Shown here piece after piece: positions 24,383 to 32,596 of a stretch of 64,000 nucleotides of DNA. This DNA is from Mycolicibacterium frederiksbergense (GTDB taxonomy: Bacteria; Actinomycetota; Actinomycetes; Mycobacteriales; Mycobacteriaceae): contig NZ_JARXVE010000012.1 of the NCBI RefSeq assembly GCF_029893345.1, forward strand, positions 1 to 64,000, written 5' to 3'. The position numbers were made by a program, and so were the translations under genes. The notes beneath the pieces were generated by a model. It was not told where the DNA came from and did no database searches. It worked only from the letters and a program-made list of their open reading frames with translations. The stretch's first letter is position 1. Every line of letters begins with the position of its first letter.

Positions 24383-26005
24383 TCAACCAAGTTGCGGATA
24401 TACCTGCCGGCCGGCAAGGAAAGTGGCCGTCACCTCCAATTCGGCTATCCGCTCGGCGGGCACGGTGTGGGGATCGGCGGACAGCACCACCAGATCGGCG
24501 TACTTGCCCACCTCCAGCGAACCAATCACGTTGTCGGAGAACAACTGCCAGGCCGCATCGATGGTCTGCGCCCGGATCGCCTGCTCAACGGTGAGCCGTT
24601 CCTCGGGGGCCAACACGCGTCCACTGGGAGCGGTGCGGGTGACCGCGACGCTGATGTTGCGCAACGGTTCCTCCGGGGTGACCGGCGGATCGTTGTGCAG
24701 CGAGATCCGCATGCCGGTGGCCACCGCCGATCCCGCGGGCATCCATCGTCCGCCACGTTCGGGGCCGAACAGTCCATCGACGAGAACGTCGCCCCAGTAG
24801 TGCAGGTGGTCGACGAACAGGCTGCAGGTGACCCCCAAGTCGTGGGCGCGCCGCAACTGCTCGGGCGTGATGGCACCGCAGTGTTCCAGCCGCAGCCGGT
24901 GATCCTCGCGCGGATGGGCGTGCAGCGCCTGCTCATACACGTCGAGGATGGTGTCCACCCCGGCGTCGCCGTGCACGTGGCAGGCCAGCTGCCAACCCTG
25001 CGGATAGAACGTGCCGACGATCTCGGCCAGCTGCTCACGCGTGTAGTTGGCGTGCCCGCAGGATCCGGGGACCACGCCGATGGTGCGGGTGGCCTCGGTG
25101 TCCAGATACGGGAAGGTCAGGTCGATGTTGCCGACCCACGGTGACCCGTCGACCCAGATCTTGATCCCGACCTGGCGCAGGATGTCGTCACCGTCGAACG
25201 GGGCGGCATCGGTGTGCAGTGCCGCGGTGGACATCTCGTAGGTGCGCAACCGCACGGTCAGCTGGTCGTGCATCTGGGCCAGCAGCGGCCGGAACATCGG
25301 GTCGAACGACATCTCCGAGCACGTGGTCAGCCCGGCCCGGTTCAGCCGCGCGCATTCGGCGGCCAGCATCGCCGGATAGTCGCTCGCCGAGATGGCGTTG
25401 CCCAACAGCGGGTATACCGCCGCGATTTCCTCGGCGGTGCCATCTAGCTCACCGTCAGCGTCGCGGCCGTATATGGCCCCCTTGGGATCCGGGGTGTCGC
25501 GGGTGAGCCCGGCGCGCTGGGCCGCCGCAGTGTTGAAAAAGGCCTTGTGTCCGGAGTTGTGCACGATCACCAGCGGCGTCTCGGGCGCGACACCATCCAG
25601 CCAGGCCAAGGTGGGTTCGGGCAATCCGTCCTGCAGCAACGGATCCCAGCCATTCAAATAAGCTCCGGACGCGCCACGGTTGGCCACCTCGGCCCGGATG
25701 GCGTCGAGCACCTGATCGGCGGTCGGCAGGGTCACCGGACGGATGTCGACGATCCGGTCGGAGAGGGCCATCGCCTCCATCAACGGGTGCCCGTGTGCCT
25801 CAACAAAACCCGGCATGACACAGCTGTCGCCCAGGTCGCGTACCTCGGTGCGCTCCCCCACCCAGCCAGCCACATCGGCCCGGGATCCGACTGCGACGAT
25901 GCGTCCATCGGACACCGCAAGCGCTTCCGCGGTGGGTCGGGTGTCGTCGACGGTCAGGATGTTTGCGTAGATGACGAGTTCGGCTGTCTCGGTAGGGCTG
26001 GCCAT
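24383..26005 (-). CDS. Amidohydrolase family 3 protein (Rv0552-like)
   Basis: A 540-residue metal-dependent amidohydrolase of the YtcJ type. The metal motif EAHGHP is near 70, CHVHGD and LEHCG are further metal ligand regions, and VGKYADLVVL closes the composite beta domain. The substrate is unknown; family members deformylate or hydrolyse amides. ATG at 26005 gives a length close to Rv0552 (534). The extended upstream frame is discarded because it runs through the ECF42-type promoter of the divergent DGPF gene. Confidence 0.9.
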   Translation of the reverse strand: MASPTETAELVIYANILTVDDTRPTAEALAVSDGRIVAVGSRADVAGWVGERTEVRDLGDSCVMPGFVEAHGHPLMEAMALSDRIVDIRPVTLPTADQVLDAIRAEVANRGASGAYLNGWDPLLQDGLPEPTLAWLDGVAPETPLVIVHNSGHKAFFNTAAAQRAGLTRDTPDPKGAIYGRDADGELDGTAEEIAAVYPLLGNAISASDYPAMLAAECARLNRAGLTTCSEMSFDPMFRPLLAQMHDQLTVRLRTYEMSTAALHTDAAPFDGDDILRQVGIKIWVDGSPWVGNIDLTFPYLDTEATRTIGVVPGSCGHANYTREQLAEIVGTFYPQGWQLACHVHGDAGVDTILDVYEQALHAHPREDHRLRLEHCGAITPEQLRRAHDLGVTCSLFVDHLHYWGDVLVDGLFGPERGGRWMPAGSAVATGMRISLHNDPPVTPEEPLRNISVAVTRTAPSGRVLAPEERLTVEQAIRAQTIDAAWQLFSDNVIGSLEVGKYADLVVLSADPHTVPAERIAELEVTATFLAGRQVYPQLG

Positions 26006-26067
26006 GCCCGCCGATGTTAGGGCGTATCGCAGTCGATCCGGGCGCACTGAAAGATTTGCTGCGGTCG

Positions 26068-26095
26068 TGTCGATTTGTCGGGGGTGCCGTTCGAC
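26068..26095 (+). promoter_or_regulatory. ECF42-type promoter before the DGPF gene
   Basis: TGTCGA (26068-26073), 18 nt, then CGAC (26092-26095). As I recall, ECF42 sigma factors use a TGTCGA -35 and a CGA/TC -10 motif upstream of DGPF genes. An ECF42-like sigma gene lies at 28508. The predicted leader is about 60 nt and carries a strong AAGGAG ribosome site. Confidence 0.6.
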
Positions 26096-26162
26096 GTAGT
26101 AGCGAGGGCCACCCCTGAAGAACAATGAACGGGCCCCTCCCCAACCAGAAGGAGATTTCACA

Positions 26163-26621
26163 ATGGCGCGCTACATGCTGATCATGCGGTCCACCCCCGA
26201 GGCCGAGGCGGCGATGATCGAGCAGAACATCGACTTCAATGAGATCATCGCGCAGATGGGCCGGTTCAACGAGGAGCTGGTCAAGGCCGGCGTGCTGCTG
26301 GCGGGCGAGGGCCTGACCGACCCCGAGGAGGGCTTCGTCGTCGATTTCAACGCCGATCCGCCGGTGATCACCGACGGTCCCTACGCCGAGACCAAGGAGC
26401 TGTTCAACGGGTTCTGGATGCTCGACGTGTCCTCGAAGGAGGAGGCCAAGCAATGGGCGCGCAAGTGCCCGCTGGGGTGCGGCGTCAAGCTGGAGGTTCG
26501 ACGCGTCAGCGAGAGCGATGAGTTCCCGCAGGACAACGAGTGGATCCAGAAAGAGATTCAGTGGCGGGCCGACGTCGCCGAGAAGGCCGCGGTCCAAGCG
26601 CGTAAGGCCGCCAACCGCTGA
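26163..26621 (+). CDS. YCII/DGPF domain protein
   Basis: A 152-residue protein of the YCII-related DGPF family. N-terminal ARYMLIMRSTPEAEA and the signature DGPYAETKE near 77-85 are clear. Biochemistry of the family is undefined, but members are typical targets and neighbours of ECF42 sigma factors. AGAAGGAG lies 8 nt upstream of the ATG, and a matching promoter is at 26068-26095. A hairpin follows the gene, so it is a separate unit from fadD8. Confidence 0.9.
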   Translation: MARYMLIMRSTPEAEAAMIEQNIDFNEIIAQMGRFNEELVKAGVLLAGEGLTDPEEGFVVDFNADPPVITDGPYAETKELFNGFWMLDVSSKEEAKQWARKCPLGCGVKLEVRRVSESDEFPQDNEWIQKEIQWRADVAEKAAVQARKAANR

Positions 26622-26631
26622 TCCGGGCACC

Positions 26632-26660
26632 GTCCCCGGCGGCCCCCAACCGCCGGGGAC
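26632..26660 (+). terminator. 11-bp hairpin after the DGPF gene
   Basis: GTCCCCGGCGG (26632-26642) pairs perfectly with 26650-26660 around a 7-nt loop, 11 nt past the stop. No U-tract follows, as is usual in mycobacteria. Confidence 0.7.
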
Positions 26661-26817
26661 TCGCCCCCACCCCATCGACCGGCAGTATCACTGCCTGACC
26701 GCCACGTTAGCCAGCGCATCCCGCCCAAACACGAGTAGCGCACTACCTCAATCGGGGTGTCACGGCCGTCGTCGGCCCGACAAGCGGGTTCGGCTGAGGC
26801 ATTTCTGCAACACGTTC

Positions 26818-26823
26818 TAATCT
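26818..26823 (+). promoter_or_regulatory. TAATCT -10 element of fadD8, leaderless
   Basis: TAATCT ends 7 nt before ATG 26831. It lies just before the alternative ATG at 26825, so it supports the second ATG as the true start. Confidence 0.55.
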
Positions 26824-26830
26824 GATGGGT

Positions 26831-28435
26831 ATGAGCCAGGACGAGCTGCTGCATCATCCGATCCATTCCGGTCACCTCACGGTCGGCGCGCTCAAGCGCA
26901 ACAAGGACAAGCCGGTGTTGTTTCTCGGCGACGTCACACTGACCGGCGGTCAGCTCGCGGAGCGGATCAGCCAGTACATCCAGGCGTTCGAGGCGCTCGG
27001 CGCGGGCACCGGCGAGGGCGTCGGCCTGCTGTCGCTGAACCGGCCCGAGGTGCTGATGATCATCGGCGCCGGCCAGACCCAGGGGTACCGGCGCACCGCA
27101 CTGCATCCGCTCGGCTCGCTGGACGATCACGCCTACGTGTTGCGCGACGCCGAAGTGACCACGCTGATCATCGACCCCACGCCGGCCTTCGTCGAACGCG
27201 CAGTGGGCCTGCTGGAGAAGGTGCCGTCGCTGCGCCAGATTCTGACCATCGGCCCGGTGCCCGGCGCGCTGGACGGGGTGGCCTCCGATCTGGTGGCCGA
27301 GGCCGCCAAGTATTCGCCGCAGCCGCTGCGGGCCGCCGAACTGCCGCCCGAGCACATCGGCGGGCTGACCTACACCGGCGGCACCACCGGCAAGCCCAAG
27401 GGTGTGATGGGCACGGTCCGCTCGATCAACGCCATGACGACGATTCAGCTGGCCGAGTGGGAGTGGCCGGAGAACCCGCGCTTCCTGATGTGCACGCCGC
27501 TGTCGCACGCCGGGGCGGCGTTCTTCGTGCCGACCATCGTCAAGGGCGGCGAGATGATCGTGCTGCCCAAGTTCGACCCGGCCGAGGTACTGCGCGTCAT
27601 CGAGGAACGCCGCATCACCGCCACCATGCTGGTGCCGTCGATGATCTACGCGCTGATGGACCACCCGGATTCACACACCCGGGACCTGTCCTCGCTGGAG
27701 ACGGTGTACTACGGCGCCTCGGCGATGAACCCGGTGCGACTGGCCGAGGCGCTCAAGCGGTTCGGCCCGATCTTCGCGCAGTACTACGGGCAGTCCGAGG
27801 CGCCGATGGTGATCTCCTACCTGGGCAAGAAGGATCACGACGAGAAGCGGCTGACCTCCTGCGGTCGCCCCACGCTGTTCGCCCGCACCGCGCTGCTGGA
27901 CGCCGAGGGCAACCCGGTGCCGCAAGGCGAGGTCGGTGAGATCTGCGTGTCCGGGCCGCTGCTGGCCGGCGGCTACTGGAAGCTGCCCGAGGCCACCGCC
28001 GAGACCTTCAAGGACGGCTGGCTGCACACCGGCGATATGGCCCGCGAGGACGAGGACGGCTACTGGTTCATCGTGGACCGGGTCAAGGACATGATCGTCA
28101 CCGGCGGGTTCAATGTGTTCCCGCGCGAGGTGGAAGACGTTGTCGCCGAGCATCCTTCGGTCGCGCAGGTGTGTGTGATCGGCACCCCCGACGAGAAGTG
28201 GGGTGAGGCGGTGACCGCGGTGATCGTGCTGCGCCCCGACGCTGCGTCCGACGACGAGGCCGTGGCCCGGGTGACCGCCGAGATCCAGGCCGCGGTCAAG
28301 GACCGCAAGGGTTCGGTGCAGTCGCCCAAGCAGGTGATCGTGGTGGACTCGGTTCCGGTGACGGCGCTGGGCAAACCGGACAAGAAGGCCGTGCGGGCCC
28401 AGTTCTGGGAGGGCGCCGCCCGCGCAATCGGCTGA
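26831..28435 (+). CDS. fadD8: Acyl-CoA synthetase FadD8
   Basis: A 534-residue AMP-forming ligase. The P-loop-like signature YTGGTTGKPKG is near 180-190, the adenylate motif YYGQSEAP is central, GDMAREDEDGYWFIVDRVKDMIVTGG marks the hinge, and the C-terminal Lys is in ALGKPDKKAV. It activates a carboxylic acid to acyl-AMP and then acyl-CoA. N-terminal HPIHSGHLTVGALKRNKDKPV fits Rv0551c as recalled. Start 26831 is chosen from the leaderless promoter. It lies between a DGPF gene and an ECF42 sigma gene. Confidence 0.9.
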   Translation: MSQDELLHHPIHSGHLTVGALKRNKDKPVLFLGDVTLTGGQLAERISQYIQAFEALGAGTGEGVGLLSLNRPEVLMIIGAGQTQGYRRTALHPLGSLDDHAYVLRDAEVTTLIIDPTPAFVERAVGLLEKVPSLRQILTIGPVPGALDGVASDLVAEAAKYSPQPLRAAELPPEHIGGLTYTGGTTGKPKGVMGTVRSINAMTTIQLAEWEWPENPRFLMCTPLSHAGAAFFVPTIVKGGEMIVLPKFDPAEVLRVIEERRITATMLVPSMIYALMDHPDSHTRDLSSLETVYYGASAMNPVRLAEALKRFGPIFAQYYGQSEAPMVISYLGKKDHDEKRLTSCGRPTLFARTALLDAEGNPVPQGEVGEICVSGPLLAGGYWKLPEATAETFKDGWLHTGDMAREDEDGYWFIVDRVKDMIVTGGFNVFPREVEDVVAEHPSVAQVCVIGTPDEKWGEAVTAVIVLRPDAASDDEAVARVTAEIQAAVKDRKGSVQSPKQVIVVDSVPVTALGKPDKKAVRAQFWEGAARAIG

Positions 28436-28440
28436 GTTTT

Positions 28441-28506
28441 CTGCCGAGCAGACACAGAGTCGCACCTTTTCGGGAGTAACAGTGCGAGTCTGTGTCTGCT
28501 CGGCAG
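28441..28506. terminator. 25-bp hairpin between fadD8 and the sigma factor gene
   Basis: 28441-28465 pairs with 28482-28506 with a single mismatch around a 16-nt loop. The right arm ends one base before the first possible sigma ATG (28508). The core matches the 14374 hairpin family. Confidence 0.75.
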
Positions 28507-28507
28507 A

Positions 28508-29788
28508 ATGGGCGGGGTGGCTGAAACCCCGGCGACCCCGGCGACCTCGGCGGACATGCGTACGACGCTCGACGCGGTCTGGCGCATGGAGGCCGCCAAG
28601 ATCCTGGCCACCCTGACCCGCACCGTCGGCGACGTCGGTCTCGCCGAGGACCTCGCCCAGGAAGCGCTGCTCGACGCGCTGGCGCAGTGGCCGGCCTCCG
28701 GCGTGCCACGCAATCCGGGGGCCTGGCTGACCACGGTGGCCAAGCGCAAGGCGATCGATCACTGGCGTCGGGCGGAGAACCTGGACGCCAAATATGCGGT
28801 GCTGGCCCGCGACCTGGCCGAGCATGTCGACGAGGCCTGGGATCCCGACCGCATCGACGACGATGTGCTGCGGCTGATCTTCATCGCCGCCCACCCGGTG
28901 TTGTCCCGTGAGGCCCAGATTGCGTTGACGCTGCGGGTGGTCGGCGGCCTGAGCACCGACGAGATCGCCCGGGCCTTCTTGATCTCGACGCCCACCGCGG
29001 CCGCGCGCATCACCCGGGCGAAAAAGGCTCTCACGCAAGCCAATGCGCCGTTCGAGGTGCCACCCCGCGAGGAATATCCCAAGCGACTGTCCGCGGTGCT
29101 GTCGGTGGTCTATCTGATCTACAACGAGGGTTATTCGGCGTCAGCCGGGCAGCGCTGGATCCGCGACGAGTTGTGCACCGAGGCATTGCGATTGGGCCGG
29201 GCGCTGGCCGCCCTAGTGCCCGACGAGCCCGAGGTGCATGCGCTGGTGGCACTGATGGAATTCCAGTCCTCGCGCTTCGCGGCCCGCCGCGACGCCGAGG
29301 GCCGGCCCATCCTGCTGGAAGACCAGAACCGCGCCCGCTGGGACCGGGCCCAGATCCAGCGCGGGGTCGCCTTCCTGCAGCGCGCGAATACCGCACGGCA
29401 GCAACGCGGTTGGGGTCCGTATGCACTGCAGGCCGCACTCGCCGAATGCCATGCCACGGCCCCGACCGCGGCCGACACCGACTGGTCACGCATCGTCAAG
29501 CTGTACGACGCACTACTGCAGGTCGCGCCCTCCCCCGTGGTGCAACTCAACCGGGCGGTGGCCGTCGCGATGGATTCCGGCCCACAGGACGCAATGGTGA
29601 TCGTCGACGGGATCGAGGGCCTGGACGGCTCCTATCTGCTGCCCAGCGTGCGCGGCGAGTTACTCGCCCGGCTGGGCCGACACCTGGAGGCCGCCGAACA
29701 GTTCGACCGGGCCGCGGACATGACCGAGAATGAACGGGAACGGGATGTGTTGGCCGGCAAGGCCATCCGGGAGCGAGACGCGATCTGA
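28508..29788 (+). CDS. ECF42-type RNA polymerase sigma factor
   Basis: Up to 426 residues. Sigma region 2 includes GLAEDLAQEALLDALAQWP and NPGAWLTTVAKRKAIDHWRR, and region 4 is LSTDEIARAFLISTPTAAARITRAKKAL. A C-terminal extension of about 220 residues with TPR-like repeats (YLIYNEGYSAS, LQRA, GPYALQAALAECHA) is typical of ECF42. The group has no classical anti-sigma factor and pairs with DGPF proteins. ATG 28508, GTG 28517 or ATG 28556 could start translation; no ribosome site decides. The first possible start abuts the hairpin. Confidence 0.88.
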   Translation: MGGVAETPATPATSADMRTTLDAVWRMEAAKILATLTRTVGDVGLAEDLAQEALLDALAQWPASGVPRNPGAWLTTVAKRKAIDHWRRAENLDAKYAVLARDLAEHVDEAWDPDRIDDDVLRLIFIAAHPVLSREAQIALTLRVVGGLSTDEIARAFLISTPTAAARITRAKKALTQANAPFEVPPREEYPKRLSAVLSVVYLIYNEGYSASAGQRWIRDELCTEALRLGRALAALVPDEPEVHALVALMEFQSSRFAARRDAEGRPILLEDQNRARWDRAQIQRGVAFLQRANTARQQRGWGPYALQAALAECHATAPTAADTDWSRIVKLYDALLQVAPSPVVQLNRAVAVAMDSGPQDAMVIVDGIEGLDGSYLLPSVRGELLARLGRHLEAAEQFDRAADMTENERERDVLAGKAIRERDAI

Positions 29789-29835
29789 ACCGAACCTGCT
29801 CGACGAGACAGGTGCGAAGTGTCGGCATCCGCGCC

Positions 29836-29841
29836 TACGCT
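29836..29841 (+). promoter_or_regulatory. TACGCT -10 element, leaderless
   Basis: TACGCT lies 6 nt before ATG 29848 with no ribosome site, matching the window's leaderless pattern. Confidence 0.5.
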
Positions 29842-29847
29842 GGGGCC

Positions 29848-30297
29848 ATGGCTGACGAGCGCATCCGGCCACCGTGGTGGCTGAAGTACGTCAACAAGGT
29901 GATGATCGGGGCCAACCGGCTCGGCATCGCGGGCGGTTTGGGACCAGTGGTGCTGACCGTGGCGGGCCGCAAGACCGGTAAACCCCGCTCGACGCCGGTC
30001 ACCCCGATGACCGTCGACGGTCACCGCTACATCGTCGGTGGGCTGCCCGGAGCCGACTGGACCGCCAACGCCCGCGCGGCCGGTGAGGCGACCGTGCATC
30101 AGGGCCGTCGCGCCGAGCGGGTGCGCCTCGTGGAAATCCCCGTCGAGCAGGCCCGGCCGCTGCTGCGTCAGTTCCCGATCCTGGTGCCGACCGGCGTGGG
30201 ATTCATGCGCAACACCGGACTGGTCACCGGGCCCAATCCCGACGAGTTCGAGAACCTCGCCGGGCGTTGCCCGGTGTTCCGGCTGGATCCGGTCTAG
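29848..30297 (+). CDS. Ddn-family F420-dependent nitroreductase-like protein
   Basis: A 149-residue deazaflavin-dependent oxidoreductase of the Ddn/FDOR family. The fold core LTVAGRKTGKPRSTPVTPM..VGGLPGADWTANARAAG is characteristic: a split beta-barrel that binds F420 at the Lys/Arg-rich segment. Members reduce quinones, nitroimidazoles and lipids near the membrane. With menaquinone genes on both sides, quinone reduction is plausible but unproven. Confidence 0.88.
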   Translation: MADERIRPPWWLKYVNKVMIGANRLGIAGGLGPVVLTVAGRKTGKPRSTPVTPMTVDGHRYIVGGLPGADWTANARAAGEATVHQGRRAERVRLVEIPVEQARPLLRQFPILVPTGVGFMRNTGLVTGPNPDEFENLAGRCPVFRLDPV

Positions 30298-30303
30298 CCG
30301 AGT

Positions 30304-30591
30304 TCAGCTGAGGTGCGGGGCCTCCTTGATCTTGGAGTCCTGTTTGCCCACCGTCTGGCAGTAGGCCTGCACCGCCAACCGGGTGCCGGTGATGTGCAAC
30401 TGCGCCGCATCGGTGCCCTTTTCATCCTTGAGCATCGTGGCCACCGTGTCGTTCTGCGTCTTTTCGTCCTGACCGATGAAGTCCTTGCACTTGGTGTCAC
30501 CGCCGGTCACCTCGGGTGTGCATGCGGCGAGCACCAGGCCTGCAGCCACCCCCGAAAACAACACGCTCACCGACTTCTTCATTGTGGTCAT
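30304..30591 (-). CDS. Small lipoprotein, HdeA-like
   Basis: A 95-residue lipoprotein with lipobox LAAC (Cys24) and a mature part of about 70 residues bearing two cysteines (TKCKDF and QAYCQT) in an all-helical, charged context. The Cys spacing and CKDF/YC pattern resemble HdeA-type periplasmic acid chaperones, a tentative match. GGAGGGAGG lies upstream of the ATG at 30591; the frame's upstream extension lacks support. It is divergent from menB. Confidence 0.65.
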   Translation of the reverse strand: MTTMKKSVSVLFSGVAAGLVLAACTPEVTGGDTKCKDFIGQDEKTQNDTVATMLKDEKGTDAAQLHITGTRLAVQAYCQTVGKQDSKIKEAPHLS

Positions 30592-30688
30592 CGCGGCCCC
30601 TCCCTCCGTCTGATGACGCGCGGTACGCACCATCACGCGGTTCCCTATCTCGTGACGGTACCTGTGAAACGTCGCGTCACCGTCGCTC

Positions 30689-30694
30689 TACAGT
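30689..30694 (+). promoter_or_regulatory. TACAGT -10 element of menB, leaderless
   Basis: TACAGT lies 7 nt before GTG 30702, where the conserved MenB reading SADNPFDP begins. Confidence 0.55.
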
Positions 30695-30701
30695 CGAGCA
30701 C

Positions 30702-31619
30702 GTGAGTGCAGACAACCCGTTCGACCCGACAGCCTGGGAGCCGGTGCCCGGCTTCGACGACCTGACCGACATCACCTATCACCGCCATGTCGCCGACGGC
30801 GCCCGGCAGCCGACCGTGCGGGTCGCGTTCGACCGGCCCGAGGTGCGCAACGCCTTCCGACCACACACCGTCGATGAGCTGTACCGGGTGCTCGACCACG
30901 CCCGGATGTCCTCCGATGTCGGGGTGGTGCTGCTGACCGGCAACGGACCGTCGGCCAAGGACGGGGGCTGGGCCTTCTGCTCCGGGGGCGACCAGCGCAT
31001 CCGCGGCCGGTCCGGATACCAGTACGCCGCCGGGGAAACCGCCGACACTGTTGACCCGGCACGAGCCGGTCGCCTGCACATCCTGGAGGTGCAGCGACTC
31101 ATCCGGTTCATGCCGAAGGTGGTGATCTGCCTGGTCAACGGGTGGGCAGCCGGCGGTGGGCACAGTCTGCACGTCACCTGCGACCTGACCTTGGCCAGCC
31201 GCCAGCACGCGCGGTTCAAGCAGACCGACGCCGATGTCGGCAGCTTCGACGGCGGGTTCGGCAGCGCCTACCTGGCCCGGCAGACCGGTCAGAAGTTCGC
31301 CCGGGAGATCTTCTTCCTGGGCCGGGCGTATGACGCCGAGACCATGTATCAGATGGGCGCGGTGAACGAGGTCGTGGACCACGCCGAGCTGGAGGCCGTC
31401 GGCCTGCAGTGGGCCGCCGAGATCAACGGCAAGTCGCCCCAGGCCATCCGGATGCTCAAGTTCTCGTTCAACCTGATCGACGACGGCCTGGTCGGCCAGC
31501 AGGTGTTCGCCGGGGAAGCCACCCGACTGGCCTACATGACCGACGAGGCCGTGGAGGGGCGCGACGCGTTTCTGGAGAAGCGCGATCCGGACTGGAGCGC
31601 GTTCCCCCGCTACTTCTAG
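30702..31619 (+). CDS. menB: 1,4-Dihydroxy-2-naphthoyl-CoA synthase MenB
   Basis: A 305-residue crotonase-family enzyme that cyclises o-succinylbenzoyl-CoA. FCSGGDQRIRGRSGYQYA and GWAAGGGHSLHVTCDLTLAS form the active and oxyanion sites, the catalytic Asp is in KQTDADVGSFDGG, and the C-terminus DWSAFPRYF is conserved. It matches Rv0548c closely but is shorter at the N-terminus, because the GTG at 30702 is used. The upstream frame to 30516 is antisense to the lipoprotein gene and is rejected. Confidence 0.96.
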   Translation: MSADNPFDPTAWEPVPGFDDLTDITYHRHVADGARQPTVRVAFDRPEVRNAFRPHTVDELYRVLDHARMSSDVGVVLLTGNGPSAKDGGWAFCSGGDQRIRGRSGYQYAAGETADTVDPARAGRLHILEVQRLIRFMPKVVICLVNGWAAGGGHSLHVTCDLTLASRQHARFKQTDADVGSFDGGFGSAYLARQTGQKFAREIFFLGRAYDAETMYQMGAVNEVVDHAELEAVGLQWAAEINGKSPQAIRMLKFSFNLIDDGLVGQQVFAGEATRLAYMTDEAVEGRDAFLEKRDPDWSAFPRYF

Positions 31620-31633
31620 AACGGCTGAGATCT

Positions 31634-31698
31634 CCGCCGAAACGTCATTCCAGCAGGAAAAGTGCGAGTAGAGGCCTGCTGGAATGCCGTTTCGGCGG
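31634..31698. terminator. 24-bp hairpin after menB
   Basis: 31634-31657 pairs with 31675-31698 with one mismatch around a 17-nt loop, 14 nt past the menB stop. Its sequence differs from the GAGCAGAC family. Confidence 0.75.
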
Positions 31699-31714
31699 GG
31701 AAAGTGGGGCCTCC

Positions 31715-31720
31715 TAAACT
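31715..31720 (+). promoter_or_regulatory. TAAACT -10 element, leaderless
   Basis: TAAACT lies 6 nt before ATG 31727 with no ribosome site. Confidence 0.55.
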
Positions 31721-31726
31721 CGGCGG

Positions 31727-32596
31727 ATGAGCAAGAACCCGCTGCGCCGGCTGTCCGAGCAGCTGCTGCTGACCAGCATGCGTCCCCCGCTGACCGAACG
31801 GCTACAGGCCCGGGACGACATCGACGTCGCAGGCAAGCGCATCCTGCTGACCGGCGCCTCCTCGGGCATCGGTGAGGCCGCGGCAGAGAAGTTCGCCGCC
31901 CGCGGGGCTACCGTGATCGCCGTGGCCCGGCGCCAGGAACTGCTCGACGCGCTGGTCGAGCGGATCACCGCCAAGGGCGGCGACGCCCGCGCCCACGCGG
32001 TGGACCTGTCCGACATGGACGCCATCGACGAACTCGTCACCACGGTGGAGCGCGAGCTGGGCGGCGTCGACATCCTGATCAACAATGCCGGCCGGTCCAT
32101 CCGCCGCCCGCTGGCCGAATCCCTGGAGCGCTGGCACGACGTCGAGCGCACCATGACGCTGAACTACTACTCCCCGCTGCGGCTCATCCGCGGCCTGGCC
32201 CCCGGCATGCGGGACCGCCGAGACGGGCACATCATCAACGTCTCCACCTGGGGCGTGATGAACGAATCGTCCCCGCTGTTCGCGGTGTACAACGCCTCGA
32301 AGGCCGCCCTGAGTGCGGTCAGCCGGGTGATCGAAACCGAATGGGCCTCCGTCGGCGTGCACTCCACCACGCTGTACTACCCGCTGGTCAAGACCCCGAT
32401 GATCGCCCCCACCCGGGCCTACGACGGGCTGCCCGGACTGTCGGCCGCCGAAGCCGCCGACTGGATGCTGACCGCCGCGCGCACCCGCCCGGTGCAGATC
32501 GCCCCGCGAATGGCGGTGACCGCCAAGGCGATCAACACCGTGGCCCCCGGATTGGTCGACGCCGTGATGAAACGGCAACGGGTCCAGCCGGTCTGA
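31727..32596 (+). CDS. Short-chain dehydrogenase (Rv0547c-like)
   Basis: A 289-residue SDR with a 36-residue N-terminal extension before the Rossmann strand. The cofactor motif TGASSGIG is at about 44-51, followed by NNAG and the active-site YNASK. The position after menB matches Rv0547c. The late segment TVAPGLVDAVMKRQR suggests a membrane-associated C-terminus. The substrate is unknown; lipid or quinone metabolism is possible. Confidence 0.9.
   Translation: MSKNPLRRLSEQLLLTSMRPPLTERLQARDDIDVAGKRILLTGASSGIGEAAAEKFAARGATVIAVARRQELLDALVERITAKGGDARAHAVDLSDMDAIDELVTTVERELGGVDILINNAGRSIRRPLAESLERWHDVERTMTLNYYSPLRLIRGLAPGMRDRRDGHIINVSTWGVMNESSPLFAVYNASKAALSAVSRVIETEWASVGVHSTTLYYPLVKTPMIAPTRAYDGLPGLSAAEAADWMLTAARTRPVQIAPRMAVTAKAINTVAPGLVDAVMKRQRVQPV

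Noticed and set aside
30516..30701. N-terminal extension of menB
   Set aside because: It lies on the divergent lipoprotein gene; the -10 box and known homolog favour GTG 30702.
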